From contig CAILAC010000010.1 in the NCBI GenBank assembly GCA_903832055.1, positions 868,001-932,000 of the forward strand: 64,000 nt of DNA, in the 5' to 3' direction. Shown in pieces: positions 42,869-52,480 of this stretch. Every line of letters starts with the position of its first letter. Positions within the stretch are counted from its first letter, which is position 1. The notes beneath the pieces were generated by a model, which worked only from the letters and a program-made list of their open reading frames with translations, was not told the origin of the DNA and did no database searches. A program made the translations under genes and the position numbers. This DNA is from an uncultured Acidobacteriota bacterium (GTDB lineage: Bacteria; Acidobacteriota; Terriglobia; Terriglobales; Acidobacteriaceae).

Positions 42869-45154
42869 TTGCGTTTGACGCGGTTGCACGGACTGGCTTT
42901 TGGGCTGGCACCGGCCTTGCTGATTGTGGCGGGCTGCGGAGGGCGTGTTTCTGCGTTCAATGGGCTTGTGCCGGCAAGCGTGTTGATTCATGCGACGGCT
43001 ACCAGCGTCGACACCAACGGAAGCACGCGTCTGACTGCCACGCGGGCGGACGGCGAACCGGCGAAGGTGCGGTGGTCGGTCTCTGGCGGTGACCCGCATG
43101 CAGGTGCCGGCCGGGTGAGTGCGGATGGGGTTTATACGCCGCCAAGCTATCTAACCCATGACGCAGTCACCGTGCTGGTGCGCGCGGAGTTGACGGATAT
43201 AAGCGCTGGCAAGGTCTTTGATACCGCGCGGCTGACGGTAACGCCGGGATTTTTGCAGCCACTGACTCCGGGGAATCTTTCCGTGGGCGCGGGTGGGACG
43301 GTAACGATTTCCGGCTCGATGACGGAGGTTGGCGGCAGCGGGGGCATCCGGTTTTCGCTGGCGGAGACTTCTTCAGGAGAGGGTGACCTTGGTGCGAGGC
43401 CTGGGGTGGCTGGGAGGTTGAGCGCGCCGCATTGTGTGCGCAATGCCGTCACGGGGCCTAATCCTGCGTACACGGTTTGCTCGGTCATATATACGGCACC
43501 GGCAACGATACTGGCTTCAAATTCGATTTTTGTGGTGGGCAGGATAGCCGGAAGCGGGGCGGAAACGCCTGCCGCTTCAAGCTGGACACGGGTGCTGTTA
43601 AATGCAACGGGGGTAAACAGCAACCCTGCGGCCCACCAGGCGCATCTGGCGGTACCGGTGCAGCTGGGGTCTTCGAGTGGGAACAATTCGGACTACGACG
43701 CCAGCCAGGGCCAACTCTCAGATTGCTGCGGCGGCACTTTGGGAGCGCTGGTGCAGGATGGGCTGGGCAACCAGTTTGTGCTGAGCAACAACCATGTGCT
43801 GGCGCGGAGCGATCAGTCGATTCCTGGTGAAACGGTGATCCAGCCAGGGTTGATTGACAACAGCTGCACTCCCTATGGGGTCGGGCCGGGAACGACACCG
43901 GTGGCGACGCTGACCGGGTATCCTGCGCTGAGCCAGCCGGGGACCAACGTGGACGCGGCAATTGCCAGGGTAACGCCGGGCGCGGTTGATTCAAAGGGAA
44001 GCATTCTGGAGCTGGGCGCGCGGCAGCAGGACGGGACTCTGGCGGCGGCTCCGCCGGGTGTTTCCTCGTCGGGCGGCAGGGGCGAGGCGGCAGCTCTGGG
44101 CATGATGGTGGCCAAGAGCGGCCGGACAACCGGGCTGACCTGCGCAGCGGTTTCAGCGGTGAGCGTGGACGTGGTGGTGGACTACTACACGGATTGCGCG
44201 GAGACGGCGCATGCGTTTACAAAGACATTTACCAATCAGATTGCGATTGCGGGGCCGAGCTTCAGTGATGCCGGTGACTCCGGTGCCCTGGTGGTGGATA
44301 CCGCGAATGCGGAGCCGGTGGGGCTGTTCTTTGCCGGCGGGACGGATGCCCATGGCGTGGAGCATGCAATTGCCAGCCCGATCGGGGATGTTTTGGCAAG
44401 TCTGGATGCGCAGGTTCCGGGCCCGGCTGCCAGTGGGCCGGCAAGCTACCGCGTTGTCGGCGGAACTGACCATCCGGTAGCCTGCCTGAGCTACGGCGGG
44501 GCGCATGCCGTAGGTGAAACGGTGACTGCCTCCACACTGAGCGTGGCGGAGCGGGAGCGGGCAGAGGCAGCTTTGGCGCTAGCGCAGCTGGTGATGAATC
44601 CGGCAACCGGTGTCATGCGGACAAGCCTGACGGCAAGCCTGGATCATCCTGGAGAGGCTGCGATTGGGCTGCATGTTGAGGCGGGGGCAGCCAACACGAA
44701 CACGTTCCCAAACCAGATAGGTGGCGTGACCACTGTGCTGCTGACGCAGTCGGGAACGTCAAGTGAAACTACTGCGACACAGCCGCGCAGCTCTTCCATG
44801 AGCCGGGTGCTTGCGGTCAAGCAGAAGGTTGCGGCGGGGCTGTTGCTGTCAAACCCAGCCATCTTTGGCGTAGGCGTGGGGCAGAGTTTGGACGACCCGA
44901 ACGAAGCGGCGATCATGCTCTTTGTGGACCGCAGGAAGTTCGCCGGCAAGCTGCCGGAAACCATCGAAGGACAGAGGGTGAGGGTGGTTCTAATGGACCG
45001 GCTGCATGTGACGCGTTCACACGGCACGCCCGTACGCAGGCGCTCCTCCTGCGCGGCGTCACAATCTCCAAGTGCCGTGAATGATGGCGGAATTGAGCCG
45101 GAATTGAAGATCTTCCGCGACCCGTTCAAGAGCTCGCTGCCGCTGCCTGATTGA
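42869..45154 (+). CDS. Lipoprotein trypsin-like serine protease with Ig-like domain and duplicated C-terminal module
   Basis: The 761-residue protein starts at TTG 42869, six bases after GGAG. A lipobox (IVAGC, Cys near residue 22) predicts a lipid-anchored envelope protein. An Ig-like (Big-type) domain (about 35-130, with VSADGVYTPPS) precedes a second beta region. The trypsin-like domain has His309 (NNHVLA), Asp362 (TNVDAAIA) and Ser471 (GDSGALV). Two copies of a short module follow (SLDHPGEAAIGLHVE near 590 and SLDDPNEAAIMLFVD near 674). The fold is well supported; substrates are unknown. Confidence 0.85.
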   Translation: MRLTRLHGLAFGLAPALLIVAGCGGRVSAFNGLVPASVLIHATATSVDTNGSTRLTATRADGEPAKVRWSVSGGDPHAGAGRVSADGVYTPPSYLTHDAVTVLVRAELTDISAGKVFDTARLTVTPGFLQPLTPGNLSVGAGGTVTISGSMTEVGGSGGIRFSLAETSSGEGDLGARPGVAGRLSAPHCVRNAVTGPNPAYTVCSVIYTAPATILASNSIFVVGRIAGSGAETPAASSWTRVLLNATGVNSNPAAHQAHLAVPVQLGSSSGNNSDYDASQGQLSDCCGGTLGALVQDGLGNQFVLSNNHVLARSDQSIPGETVIQPGLIDNSCTPYGVGPGTTPVATLTGYPALSQPGTNVDAAIARVTPGAVDSKGSILELGARQQDGTLAAAPPGVSSSGGRGEAAALGMMVAKSGRTTGLTCAAVSAVSVDVVVDYYTDCAETAHAFTKTFTNQIAIAGPSFSDAGDSGALVVDTANAEPVGLFFAGGTDAHGVEHAIASPIGDVLASLDAQVPGPAASGPASYRVVGGTDHPVACLSYGGAHAVGETVTASTLSVAERERAEAALALAQLVMNPATGVMRTSLTASLDHPGEAAIGLHVEAGAANTNTFPNQIGGVTTVLLTQSGTSSETTATQPRSSSMSRVLAVKQKVAAGLLLSNPAIFGVGVGQSLDDPNEAAIMLFVDRRKFAGKLPETIEGQRVRVVLMDRLHVTRSHGTPVRRRSSCAASQSPSAVNDGGIEPELKIFRDPFKSSLPLPD

Positions 45155-45194
45155 TCGCGCTCCAGACGACGGCACGATTAGAAATGGGTTTGGT

Positions 45195-47084
45195 TCACGC
45201 GATTGCAGCTTCCGCTTGATCGGACTCTGCCGCCACAGGAAGCAAGGCAGTTTCATCCGTATCCGGGAAAAACAAGGCGAAGACTGTACCGGATTTACCG
45301 CCTTGGGATTCTGAGCGGCTACGGACGCGAATGGTGCCATTGTGCTTGGCGATGATTTCTGAGGTAACCCAGAGGCCGAGACCCGTTCCTGTGACATCCT
45401 TGGTGGTAAAGAATGGCTCAAATATGTGCTTCTTTACAGTCGAGTCCATTCCAGAACCAGTGTCAGCGACAAGGAAGCGAATGCCAATCTGGCTTGGGTT
45501 ATGCCAATCGCGGGAGCGGCGGGCTCGCACGATGAGCCGACCTCCTTCTGGCATGGCGTCGATGGCATTGCCGATGAGATTGGCAAAAACCTGGCGGATC
45601 TCCCCGGCAAAGCAATACAAGTCAGTTGCCGAGTCGTAGCGCCTCTCAACGGAGATATCGAGGTTGCGCAGGCGTCCGTGGTGAAGGCTGAGTACTGAAT
45701 CCAGCAATTCAGCGAGGTTAGCACGGGCGGGCAAGGTGGACTGACGGTAGAAGCGCAGGGTCTGCTGTGTAATCTCCGCAATGCGCCGGACTTCGTGCTC
45801 GGCCATTTCTACGTAGCTACGGGCGGGATCGGGAAGTTCACAGTGATTGCTCAGCAGGTAGAGCAGGTTGGTGATGGCTTCGAGAGGATTGTTGATTTCA
45901 TGGGCGATGGAGGCGGCCAGACGCCCGGTTGCAGCGAGCTTCTCGGTCTTGCGCAGGGCGTCTTCACTGCGCTTGCGGTCGCTTGCATCGAGCAGGATGA
46001 GCCCGACCCAGCGCACCTGGTGAGGAGTCGTGTGGATGGGATAGGCGCTGGTGATCCATGTCCACGGACGGTTTGACGTTTCAGATGTGCCGGTCACTTC
46101 CTCATCGCGAATGGGTTCGTCCTGCTCGAAGACGCTCAGGATCGTCTTTTCGAGCTGCAATGCCGCTGAGGTGGGCAGAACTTCAGGCAGTGTGCGACCG
46201 AGGTGGCGGCTGATCTGGATGCCTGTAATGTCGGCAAAGATGCGGTTGACGCGGACAAATCTGCAGCGACGGTCAAAGAAGGCCAGCCCGATCGGTGCGT
46301 TCGCCAGCATGGAATCCAGCAGGGAGAGAGTGTCGCTGAGGCCGGAGCGTTGCTCTTCGATGGAGGCGACCATGCGATTGAAGGCCTCAATCAGGTCGCC
46401 AATCTCGTTGTGGATGGCGACTGGAAGCGGGAAGTTTTCGTGATTTTCGGGCGACAACATGAGAGCCCGCGTACCCCGGTGCAACACAGCCAGAGGGCGC
46501 GTGATGGAGCGAGCGAGGCCCCAGGCGAGCACAATTGAAGCGCCAATCCAGATGAGGCCAAATATCCCGGTCAAGCGGAGTAGCGATGTCAGCTGCTCAT
46601 GATCCCATTCCCTGTCGGTTTTTACCCAGGCGTATCCGTACAATTTGCCTTTGAATCGAATCGGGGCCACAGCATCCAAATCGTCTGATGTGAGCGCAAA
46701 GAAGCGCGGTTGGTCATCCGTAAACCTGGCTATCTGGCTCAATTCCTCCCGTTGCATGACGCGTTCAGAGACATTTCCAGGGCTGAAGGCAAGCACACGC
46801 CCAACCGGATCGGTGACCGTCGACGTATCGACAGTGGGACCTTTTGCCATCATCTCCACAGAAAGCTTGATCGTCTCAGGGCGACCGCTCTCCAGTGCCT
46901 CCTGCGATTGCGAAGCGAGCGACGCTGCCTGATGTTCCAGACGTTGCTGTGCGCGCTGGAAAGTTTCTGTGGAACTCTGGCGAATGAGGATTGCGCCGAA
47001 GAGCAGCAGGGACATCACTTCGAGCATCAACAAGCCCAGGAGCAATTGTGCGCGGATTGTTCGAGGCCACGCTCGAATCTTCAT
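45195..47084 (-). CDS. Membrane sensor histidine kinase with HAMP and PAS domains
   Basis: The 629-residue kinase has a membrane segment (about 14-34), a periplasmic sensor (35-168), a second membrane segment (170-190), HAMP (191-243) and PAS (about 255-370). HisKA follows with phospho-His395 (SIAHEINNPLEA), and a HATPase_c domain ends the protein (N box NLIGNAIDAMPEGG; G boxes DTGSGM and GTGLGLW). No response regulator is adjacent, so it is an orphan kinase here. The REC-Hpt and NarL proteins near 33 kb are possible but unproven partners. Confidence 0.94.
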   Translation of the reverse strand: MKIRAWPRTIRAQLLLGLLMLEVMSLLLFGAILIRQSSTETFQRAQQRLEHQAASLASQSQEALESGRPETIKLSVEMMAKGPTVDTSTVTDPVGRVLAFSPGNVSERVMQREELSQIARFTDDQPRFFALTSDDLDAVAPIRFKGKLYGYAWVKTDREWDHEQLTSLLRLTGIFGLIWIGASIVLAWGLARSITRPLAVLHRGTRALMLSPENHENFPLPVAIHNEIGDLIEAFNRMVASIEEQRSGLSDTLSLLDSMLANAPIGLAFFDRRCRFVRVNRIFADITGIQISRHLGRTLPEVLPTSAALQLEKTILSVFEQDEPIRDEEVTGTSETSNRPWTWITSAYPIHTTPHQVRWVGLILLDASDRKRSEDALRKTEKLAATGRLAASIAHEINNPLEAITNLLYLLSNHCELPDPARSYVEMAEHEVRRIAEITQQTLRFYRQSTLPARANLAELLDSVLSLHHGRLRNLDISVERRYDSATDLYCFAGEIRQVFANLIGNAIDAMPEGGRLIVRARRSRDWHNPSQIGIRFLVADTGSGMDSTVKKHIFEPFFTTKDVTGTGLGLWVTSEIIAKHNGTIRVRSRSESQGGKSGTVFALFFPDTDETALLPVAAESDQAEAAIA

Positions 47085-47128
47085 CCTTGAGGACTCCAGT
47101 GCATTGATTACGGGCCGGACTGTTCCAA

Positions 47129-48184
47129 CTACGATGCGAAAAGGGGGCCTGTGGTTTTCTTCGCAGCCAAATCAGTTGCGATTTGTTTCCCGTGAAACCT
47201 GCCATTCTCGATGAAGATTTCGTTGGTTCGCTTGCCTGCGACGATCACGCCGGCGAGATAGATGCCGGGGACGTTGCTTTCGAGAGATTCGGGATCGCAG
47301 ATGGGCAATCGGTCAGGGCCTTCAGAACGCACTCCCAGGCTCTCAATGAAAGTGAAGTCCGGATGGTAGCCGACGAGGGCAAAGACAAAGTCGTTGCGCA
47401 GGATGACCGGGCCCTCGGGAGCTTGGATGCGGACGGTGTCGAGGGTGATTTCGGCGACCTGGGAGTCAAAGTAAGCTGTGACTTCGCCGTTTTTGATGCG
47501 ATTTTCGATGTCGGGCTTGATCCAGTATTTGACGTGGCGATGGATGTCGGGGCCGCGATGGACGAGGGTCACGCGGGCGCCGTGACGCCAGAGCTCGAGG
47601 GCGGCGATGGCTGCGGAGTTCTTGCCGCCGATGACCAATACGTCGAGGCCGGCATAGGGGTGGGGGTCGTCGTAGTAGTGCATGACCTTGGAGAGGTTTT
47701 CGCCGGGGATATTGAGGTAGTTGGGCAGGTCATAGTAGCCGGTGGCGACAACGAGTTTGCGGGTGTGGAGGGTGCCGGTGCGGCCGAAGCGGTCTTTGGT
47801 ATGGACGACGAAGCTGCCGTCGGAACCGGTGACCTGCTCGACGCGGTGGTACTGGCGAACATCGAGCTTGTAGTGGGCGGCGACCTGGCGGTAGTACTGG
47901 AGGGCTTCGTTGCGGGAGGGCTTCTGGTTGGGGCTGGGAAAGGGGATGTTGCCGATTTCGAGCAGCTCGGGGGTGGTGAAGAAGGTCATGTGGGCGGGGT
48001 AGTTGTAGAGCGAGTTGCAGAGGCAGCCTTTTTCGACCAAGACCACGCGGAAGCCGGCATTTTGAGCGTCGATGGCGCAGGCGAGGCCCGTGGGTCCGGC
48101 GCCGATAACGAGGACGTCGTAGGGTTCGTGGCTGTCTTCGGGCATGGTAAGGCCAGTGCCGGGTTCCAAGAGGGCATCGCTCAT
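47129..48184 (-). CDS. ypdA: YpdA/Bdr-type bacillithiol-disulfide reductase
   Basis: YpdA is an NADPH-dependent flavoprotein that keeps bacillithiol reduced. The 351-residue protein has the FAD motif VIGAGPTGLA (about 27-36), the family segment EKGCLCNSLYNYPAHM (Cys54, Cys56) and a second nucleotide site VLVIGGKNSAAIAA. It lacks the CxxC pair of thioredoxin reductases, as expected. A later ATG at 48145 would also give a complete FAD motif. The bshC gene at 58.7 kb supports a bacillithiol system in this organism. Confidence 0.9.
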   Translation of the reverse strand: MSDALLEPGTGLTMPEDSHEPYDVLVIGAGPTGLACAIDAQNAGFRVVLVEKGCLCNSLYNYPAHMTFFTTPELLEIGNIPFPSPNQKPSRNEALQYYRQVAAHYKLDVRQYHRVEQVTGSDGSFVVHTKDRFGRTGTLHTRKLVVATGYYDLPNYLNIPGENLSKVMHYYDDPHPYAGLDVLVIGGKNSAAIAALELWRHGARVTLVHRGPDIHRHVKYWIKPDIENRIKNGEVTAYFDSQVAEITLDTVRIQAPEGPVILRNDFVFALVGYHPDFTFIESLGVRSEGPDRLPICDPESLESNVPGIYLAGVIVAGKRTNEIFIENGRFHGKQIATDLAAKKTTGPLFAS

Positions 48185-48291
48185 GCTTTCAGCTTAGGGC
48201 ATTTGGGGATTTTCGTGCAGGATTTGGGTTGGGGAGGTTGGATTGGGTGGAAATGGTAGAATGGTAGAAAAAGATGGTGGAAAGATGGAAT

Positions 48292-48573
48292 ATGCCTAGT
48301 TTGAATATCAAGAATGAGGAAACAAATAGTCTGATTCGGGAGCTGGCGATGATGAAGGGTGTCAACTTAACGACGGCGGTCACACTGGCTGTTCGGAGTG
48401 AAATGGAACGGGAGCGCGCCATGCGGAATGCGGAAATGGGACCGCAGAAGAAGAGTCGGCTTGAACTGCTGACGGAATATTCGGAGCATACGGCACCGCT
48501 CTTCACGGACGGTCGCAGCGGCAATGATTTGATTAACGAGCTTTACGACGATGAGACGGGGTTGCCGAAATGA
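48292..48573 (+). CDS. vapB: VapB-family antitoxin
   Basis: The 93-residue protein resembles PSK/VapB-type antitoxins: MPSLNIKNEETNSLIREL at the N-terminus gives a short DNA-binding domain. A charged helical region and an acidic C-terminal tail (ELYDDETGLPK) that binds the toxin follow. ATG 48292 is preferred; ATG 48274 in the same frame is also possible. It overlaps the vapC start by four bases. Confidence 0.88.
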   Translation: MPSLNIKNEETNSLIRELAMMKGVNLTTAVTLAVRSEMERERAMRNAEMGPQKKSRLELLTEYSEHTAPLFTDGRSGNDLINELYDDETGLPK

Positions 48574-48962
48574 TTATTGATTCCTCGGCTCTGGTAGCGA
48601 TTATCAAACGGGAGCCAGACTGGAGTGCCCTGTCGGAAGCGATGGATGGAGCCTCATCGATGAGTCTGTCTGCAGCCTCCTACCTTGAGACAGCGATTGT
48701 TTTGGATGGACGGCGTGATCCGGTGCAGAGCGCCAAGCTGGACGATTTGTTGCTTGACCTGGAGATGAAGATTGAACCGGTGACTGCGGAGCAGGCGCGG
48801 ATTGCGCGGCAGGCTTACCGTGACTACGGCAGGGGGAGTGGACACCGCGCGAATCTCAATTTTGGGGATTGCTTCAGCTATGCGCTGGCGCGGGTGAAGA
48901 GGGAGCCGCTGCTTTTTAAGGGCGATGATTTTGGGTTTACGGATGTGCGGCGGGCGGTGTAG
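48570..48962 (+). CDS. vapC: VapC-family PIN-domain ribonuclease toxin
   Basis: The 130-residue PIN-domain protein has the acidic metal-binding residues in order: Asp4 (IIDSSALVAI), Glu40 (SYLET), Asp100 (NFGDCFSYALA) and Asp119/Asp120 (KGDDF). VapC toxins cut specific tRNAs or rRNA when the antitoxin is lost. The ATG overlaps vapB by four bases, ensuring coupled synthesis. This is a standard, apparently intact module. Confidence 0.93.
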   Translation: MIIDSSALVAIIKREPDWSALSEAMDGASSMSLSAASYLETAIVLDGRRDPVQSAKLDDLLLDLEMKIEPVTAEQARIARQAYRDYGRGSGHRANLNFGDCFSYALARVKREPLLFKGDDFGFTDVRRAV

Positions 48963-48978
48963 AGGGGTTCTCTTGCCC

Positions 48979-48984
48979 TATCAT
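48979..48984 (+). promoter_or_regulatory. -10-like hexamer TATCAT before the LprI-like gene
   Basis: TATCAT ends seven bases before ATG 48992 and there is no Shine-Dalgarno. Confidence 0.35.
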
Positions 48985-48991
48985 TGGCCAG

Positions 48992-50050
48992 ATGAAAATT
49001 TCCGCAGCTTTGTTGCTTGTGGTTCTTTCCGCTTCGCATTATGCGCAGGAGAAAGACGAAGACTCTCGTCAGGACGCTATCTGTTCGGCGTACAAAGAGG
49101 TGCCCCTGCCGGCTGAAGCGACGAGCTTTCCGCAGCCCAAGATTTTTCCTGCTTGCGAGTCGTACAAGCTTTATTCCGGCATAGGCGAGCCGAAGGACTA
49201 TACGGCTGCGAGACAGTGCGCCTGGCAGGAACGGCTGGCGATGAATGCGAAGCTACCTCAGAATCCCAAAGCATCTACCTCCTATGGAGTTGGCGGAACC
49301 GGCATTCTGATGGAGCTTTACGCTAATGGCTTGGGGTTGAAGCGAAATCTCCCCCTTGCGCTTCGACTTGGTTGTGAGGATGGAATTGCCGAATCTGCTC
49401 TCGACGATTTGGCGGCCCGAATCAAGGACTCATCTGCGGCGAAGAAGCCTTTTGATTCGTGTGACTTCGCGACGACGACGTTTGAAATTGGATTCTGTGT
49501 TGGTTACCACTCGGAAATCACAGATGATCGCCGCCTTCATGCGCTCAATCAACTCTCTGCGAGTTGGCCGACAGACCAGAAGAGGGCCTTTGCCGCACTC
49601 ATTCAGGCAGATGCAGCCTATGCGGAAGGGCATGGAAGAGGTGAGCTTAACACTGAAGGAACCGACCGCGCGTATGAGGGTACTTTTTCGGAAGAGATAC
49701 TGCTCGATGCATTCACGTTTCTGGTTCGAACGCTGGAGAAGGGGCAATTCCCTTCCTTCACTGCGAAAGACGCGGTACTTGCAGATCAGAGGCTGGAGGG
49801 CATCTACAAGCGGAATCTGGCTTCAGCTGAAAAGAAACGCGAAGAATATGGGGCGGTAGATCCGGGAAAGCTGCGCGAGACGCAGGATGCGTGGACGCGG
49901 TACCGCGATGCCTGGATGGTTTTTGGCCGGTTGCGATACCCGAAGATGAGTCCGGAGTCTCTTCGCGCGAAGATCACCTGGGACCGGGTCCGCTTATTGC
50001 GCGAAACCTGTTTTGAAATCGACTATGAGGACCAGGGCTGTGGTCGATGA
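48992..50050 (+). CDS. Secreted protein with C-terminal LprI/DUF1311-like domain
   Basis: The 352-residue protein has a signal peptide (about 1-19) and Cys-bearing segments (QDAICSAYKE, PACESYKLY, ARQCAWQERLA). The middle resembles a Sel1-like or helical region (GLGLKRNLPLALRLGCEDG). The C-terminus (about 265-350; ADQRLEGIYKRNLASAEKKR, WTRYRDAWMVFGRLRYP) matches the DUF1311/LprI lysozyme-inhibitor-type pattern. It may protect the cell wall against lysozyme-like enzymes, but this is inferred from the domain alone. Confidence 0.8.
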   Translation: MKISAALLLVVLSASHYAQEKDEDSRQDAICSAYKEVPLPAEATSFPQPKIFPACESYKLYSGIGEPKDYTAARQCAWQERLAMNAKLPQNPKASTSYGVGGTGILMELYANGLGLKRNLPLALRLGCEDGIAESALDDLAARIKDSSAAKKPFDSCDFATTTFEIGFCVGYHSEITDDRRLHALNQLSASWPTDQKRAFAALIQADAAYAEGHGRGELNTEGTDRAYEGTFSEEILLDAFTFLVRTLEKGQFPSFTAKDAVLADQRLEGIYKRNLASAEKKREEYGAVDPGKLRETQDAWTRYRDAWMVFGRLRYPKMSPESLRAKITWDRVRLLRETCFEIDYEDQGCGR

Positions 50051-50117
50051 CCCTCCGGGCGGGACACTCCTCAAGGAAATCCATTAACCTAGTAGCGTTG
50101 ACTTGAGGGGTATTCAG

Positions 50118-51644
50118 ATGACGGTGATTCGGCAGGACGATTTTATTGCGAGTGTGGCGGGGGCTTTGCAGTACATCAGCTACTACCATCCGGTGGATTA
50201 CATTACCAGTTTGACTGCGGCGTATGAGAAGGAAGAGAGCCATGCGGCGAAGGACGCGATTGCGCAGATACTGATCAACAGCCGGATGTGTGCCGAGGGG
50301 CACCGGCCGATCTGCCAGGATACGGGGATTGTGAACGCGTTCATCAAGGTGGGTATGGATGTGCGCTTTGAGGCTGCGGCGGGCGAGACGGCGCTCGACA
50401 TTCAGGGAATGGTGGATGAGGGCGTACGGCGGGCGTATCTTGACCCTGATAACAAGCTGCGGGCCTCGGTGCTGGCGGACCCGGCGGGGGCGCGGAAGAA
50501 CACCAAAGACAACACTCCGGCGGTGGTGAATGTGGAGCTGGTGCTGGGCGACACGGTCGACGTGACGGTGGCGGCCAAGGGGGGCGGCTCTGAGGCGAAG
50601 AGCAAGTTTGCCATGCTGAACCCTTCGGATTCGGTCGTCGAGTGGGTGCTGAAGACGGTGCCGACGATGGGCGCTGGATGGTGCCCACCGGGGATGTTGG
50701 GGATTGGCATTGGCGGGACGAGCGAAAAAGCGATGCTGCTGGCCAAACAATCCCTCATGGACCCGATCGATATTCAGGAACTGATTGCGCGGGGGCCGGT
50801 AACGACCGCGGAAAAGCTGCGCGTGGAGCTGCATGACAAGGTGAACCGGCTGGGGATTGGGGCGCAGGGGCTGGGCGGGTTGACGACGGTACTCGATGTG
50901 AAGGTGCTGGATACGCCGTGTCATGCGGCCAATCTGCCAATTGCGATGATTCCCAACTGCGCTGCGACGCGGCATGCGCACATTGTGCTGGACGGGAGCG
51001 GGCCGGTGTTTCTGGATCCGCCGTCACTCGCAGATTGGCCGAAGCTGACGTATGACGTTTCGACGGCGACGCCGGTGAATCTGGACACGGTAACGCGGGA
51101 AGAGGCGGCGAGCTGGAAGCCGGGGCAGGTGCTGCTGCTGAATGGCAAGCTGCTGACCGGGCGCGATGCGGCGCACAAGCGGATGACGGACATCCTGAGC
51201 CGGGGCGAGAAGCTGCCTGTGGACTTCAACGGACGCTTTATCTACTACGTGGGGCCGGTGGACCCGGTGCGAGAAGAGGTCGTGGGACCGGCGGGGCCGA
51301 CGACGGCGACGCGGATGGACAAATTTACGCGGCAGATGCTGGCCGAGACCGGCCTGCTCGGCATGGTCGGCAAGGCGGAGCGCGGGCCGGTGGCGATTGA
51401 GGCCATCAAGGAGTTTGGCGCGGTGTACCTGATGGCTGTGGGCGGGGCGGCATACCTGGTTTCAAAGGCAATTCGCGGCTCGCGCCTCTTGGCCTTTGGC
51501 GACCTGGGGATGGAAGCGATTTATGAATTTGATGTGGTGGATATGCCGGTAACGGTGGCAGTGGATGCCAAGGGAACCAGCGTTCACCAGACTGGCCCGG
51601 CGGAGTGGCAGCGGCGGATAGCCGGGATTCCCATCTTGCAGTAG
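50118..51644 (+). CDS. fumA: Class I (iron-sulfur) fumarate hydratase
   Basis: This enzyme interconverts fumarate and malate in the TCA cycle using an oxygen-sensitive [4Fe-4S] cluster. The 508-residue single chain joins the alpha part (about 1-290; cluster Cys66 in PICQDTG, and GIGGTSEKAMLLAK) to the beta part (about 305-508; GRDAAHKRM and YYVGPVDPV). I chose ATG 50118, seven bases after GAGGGG, over TTG 50103. It stands alone and is followed by a terminator. Confidence 0.95.
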   Translation: MTVIRQDDFIASVAGALQYISYYHPVDYITSLTAAYEKEESHAAKDAIAQILINSRMCAEGHRPICQDTGIVNAFIKVGMDVRFEAAAGETALDIQGMVDEGVRRAYLDPDNKLRASVLADPAGARKNTKDNTPAVVNVELVLGDTVDVTVAAKGGGSEAKSKFAMLNPSDSVVEWVLKTVPTMGAGWCPPGMLGIGIGGTSEKAMLLAKQSLMDPIDIQELIARGPVTTAEKLRVELHDKVNRLGIGAQGLGGLTTVLDVKVLDTPCHAANLPIAMIPNCAATRHAHIVLDGSGPVFLDPPSLADWPKLTYDVSTATPVNLDTVTREEAASWKPGQVLLLNGKLLTGRDAAHKRMTDILSRGEKLPVDFNGRFIYYVGPVDPVREEVVGPAGPTTATRMDKFTRQMLAETGLLGMVGKAERGPVAIEAIKEFGAVYLMAVGGAAYLVSKAIRGSRLLAFGDLGMEAIYEFDVVDMPVTVAVDAKGTSVHQTGPAEWQRRIAGIPILQ

Positions 51645-51665
51645 CTGGACTTCGAGAAAAGAGAA

Positions 51666-51692
51666 GGCGCGAGCATTTGCCCGCGCCTTTTT
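51666..51692 (+). terminator. Rho-independent terminator after the fumarase gene
   Basis: A 6-bp GC stem (GGCGCG/CGCGCC) with a 10-base loop is followed by TTTTT. Confidence 0.75.
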
Positions 51693-51715
51693 GCATTCTG
51701 AGAAAGAGACTCTCG

Positions 51716-52480
51716 CTACTGCTTGCCCCAGCGCACGACGATTGCGCCGGTGAAGCCTACGCCATTCTGGAGTTTGGACCCGAAGTTGGTCAGGTAATAT
51801 TCGGGCGCAAGGCGTACGCCAACCCCTGGACTGACGTTGTACTCGAACGGGACGCTGGCACTCAGGGCGAGCCCAGCTCCATCGGGGTAGAGCCCCAGCT
51901 CTGCGGGTGTGAAGGAGCCGATGTCGCCAGAGAAGTTGCCGTAGCTGGCGCCGGCCAGCACGCGGCCGGAGACGGAGTAGCGCGGCTCGAGGATGAATCG
52001 GTACGTAGGGCCAATCATGCCGGAATACTGGCTGATGGCCGGTTTGGTGAGGGCACTGTTGGTCACGGAATTGGGTCCGATATACACCGAACCGTAGTTG
52101 CCGCGCCCGTCGAGCGTGACACCGAGCTTCTGATTGAAGTAGCGCGTGACGCCTACATCCCAGGAGAATTCGTTGATTTTCTGCAGACCCTGGCCTGAGA
52201 CTGTGCCTTCGCCGCCTTTGGTGCGCTGGTAGCCCGCGCCGACGTAGACCTCGTAGAGGTGGCTGTACACGTCGTGGATGGCCTGAACGCGGCGGGCTTC
52301 ACGGCGAGCCTTGATGCGGGCCTGGACGCTCATGGATGACTGAGCTGGGGTGGAAGCAGCCGGGGTGGTAGCAGCTGGAGCTTCAGCTTGAGAAGTGGAC
52401 GAGCTGCTTTGGGCCAACAAACCTACGCTTGAGGAAGCGGCAAGAACCAGCATGAGAACAGAACGGTTGAACGAAAACAT
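51716..52480 (-). CDS. Outer-membrane beta-barrel protein
   Basis: The 254-residue protein has a signal peptide (about 1-23). A Ser/Ala/Thr/Pro-rich segment (about 24-50) leads to alternating amphipathic strands with aromatic ends, as in OmpA/OprF-like 8-strand barrels (DVYSHLYEVYVGAGYQRTKG ... GVGFTGAIVVRWGKQ). The start is ATG 52480, preceded by GGAGG about 11 bases upstream. It should sit in the outer membrane. The exact function is unknown. Confidence 0.85.
   Translation of the reverse strand: MFSFNRSVLMLVLAASSSVGLLAQSSSSTSQAEAPAATTPAASTPAQSSMSVQARIKARREARRVQAIHDVYSHLYEVYVGAGYQRTKGGEGTVSGQGLQKINEFSWDVGVTRYFNQKLGVTLDGRGNYGSVYIGPNSVTNSALTKPAISQYSGMIGPTYRFILEPRYSVSGRVLAGASYGNFSGDIGSFTPAELGLYPDGAGLALSASVPFEYNVSPGVGVRLAPEYYLTNFGSKLQNGVGFTGAIVVRWGKQ

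Noticed and set aside
45195-47084. Cognate response regulator next to the PAS kinase
   Set aside because: Neighbours on both sides are a protease and ypdA; no receiver domain is adjacent.
47183-48259. 358-codon plus-strand frame opposite ypdA
   Set aside because: Val/Gly/Asp-rich composition without motifs; ypdA on the minus strand is a clear family member.
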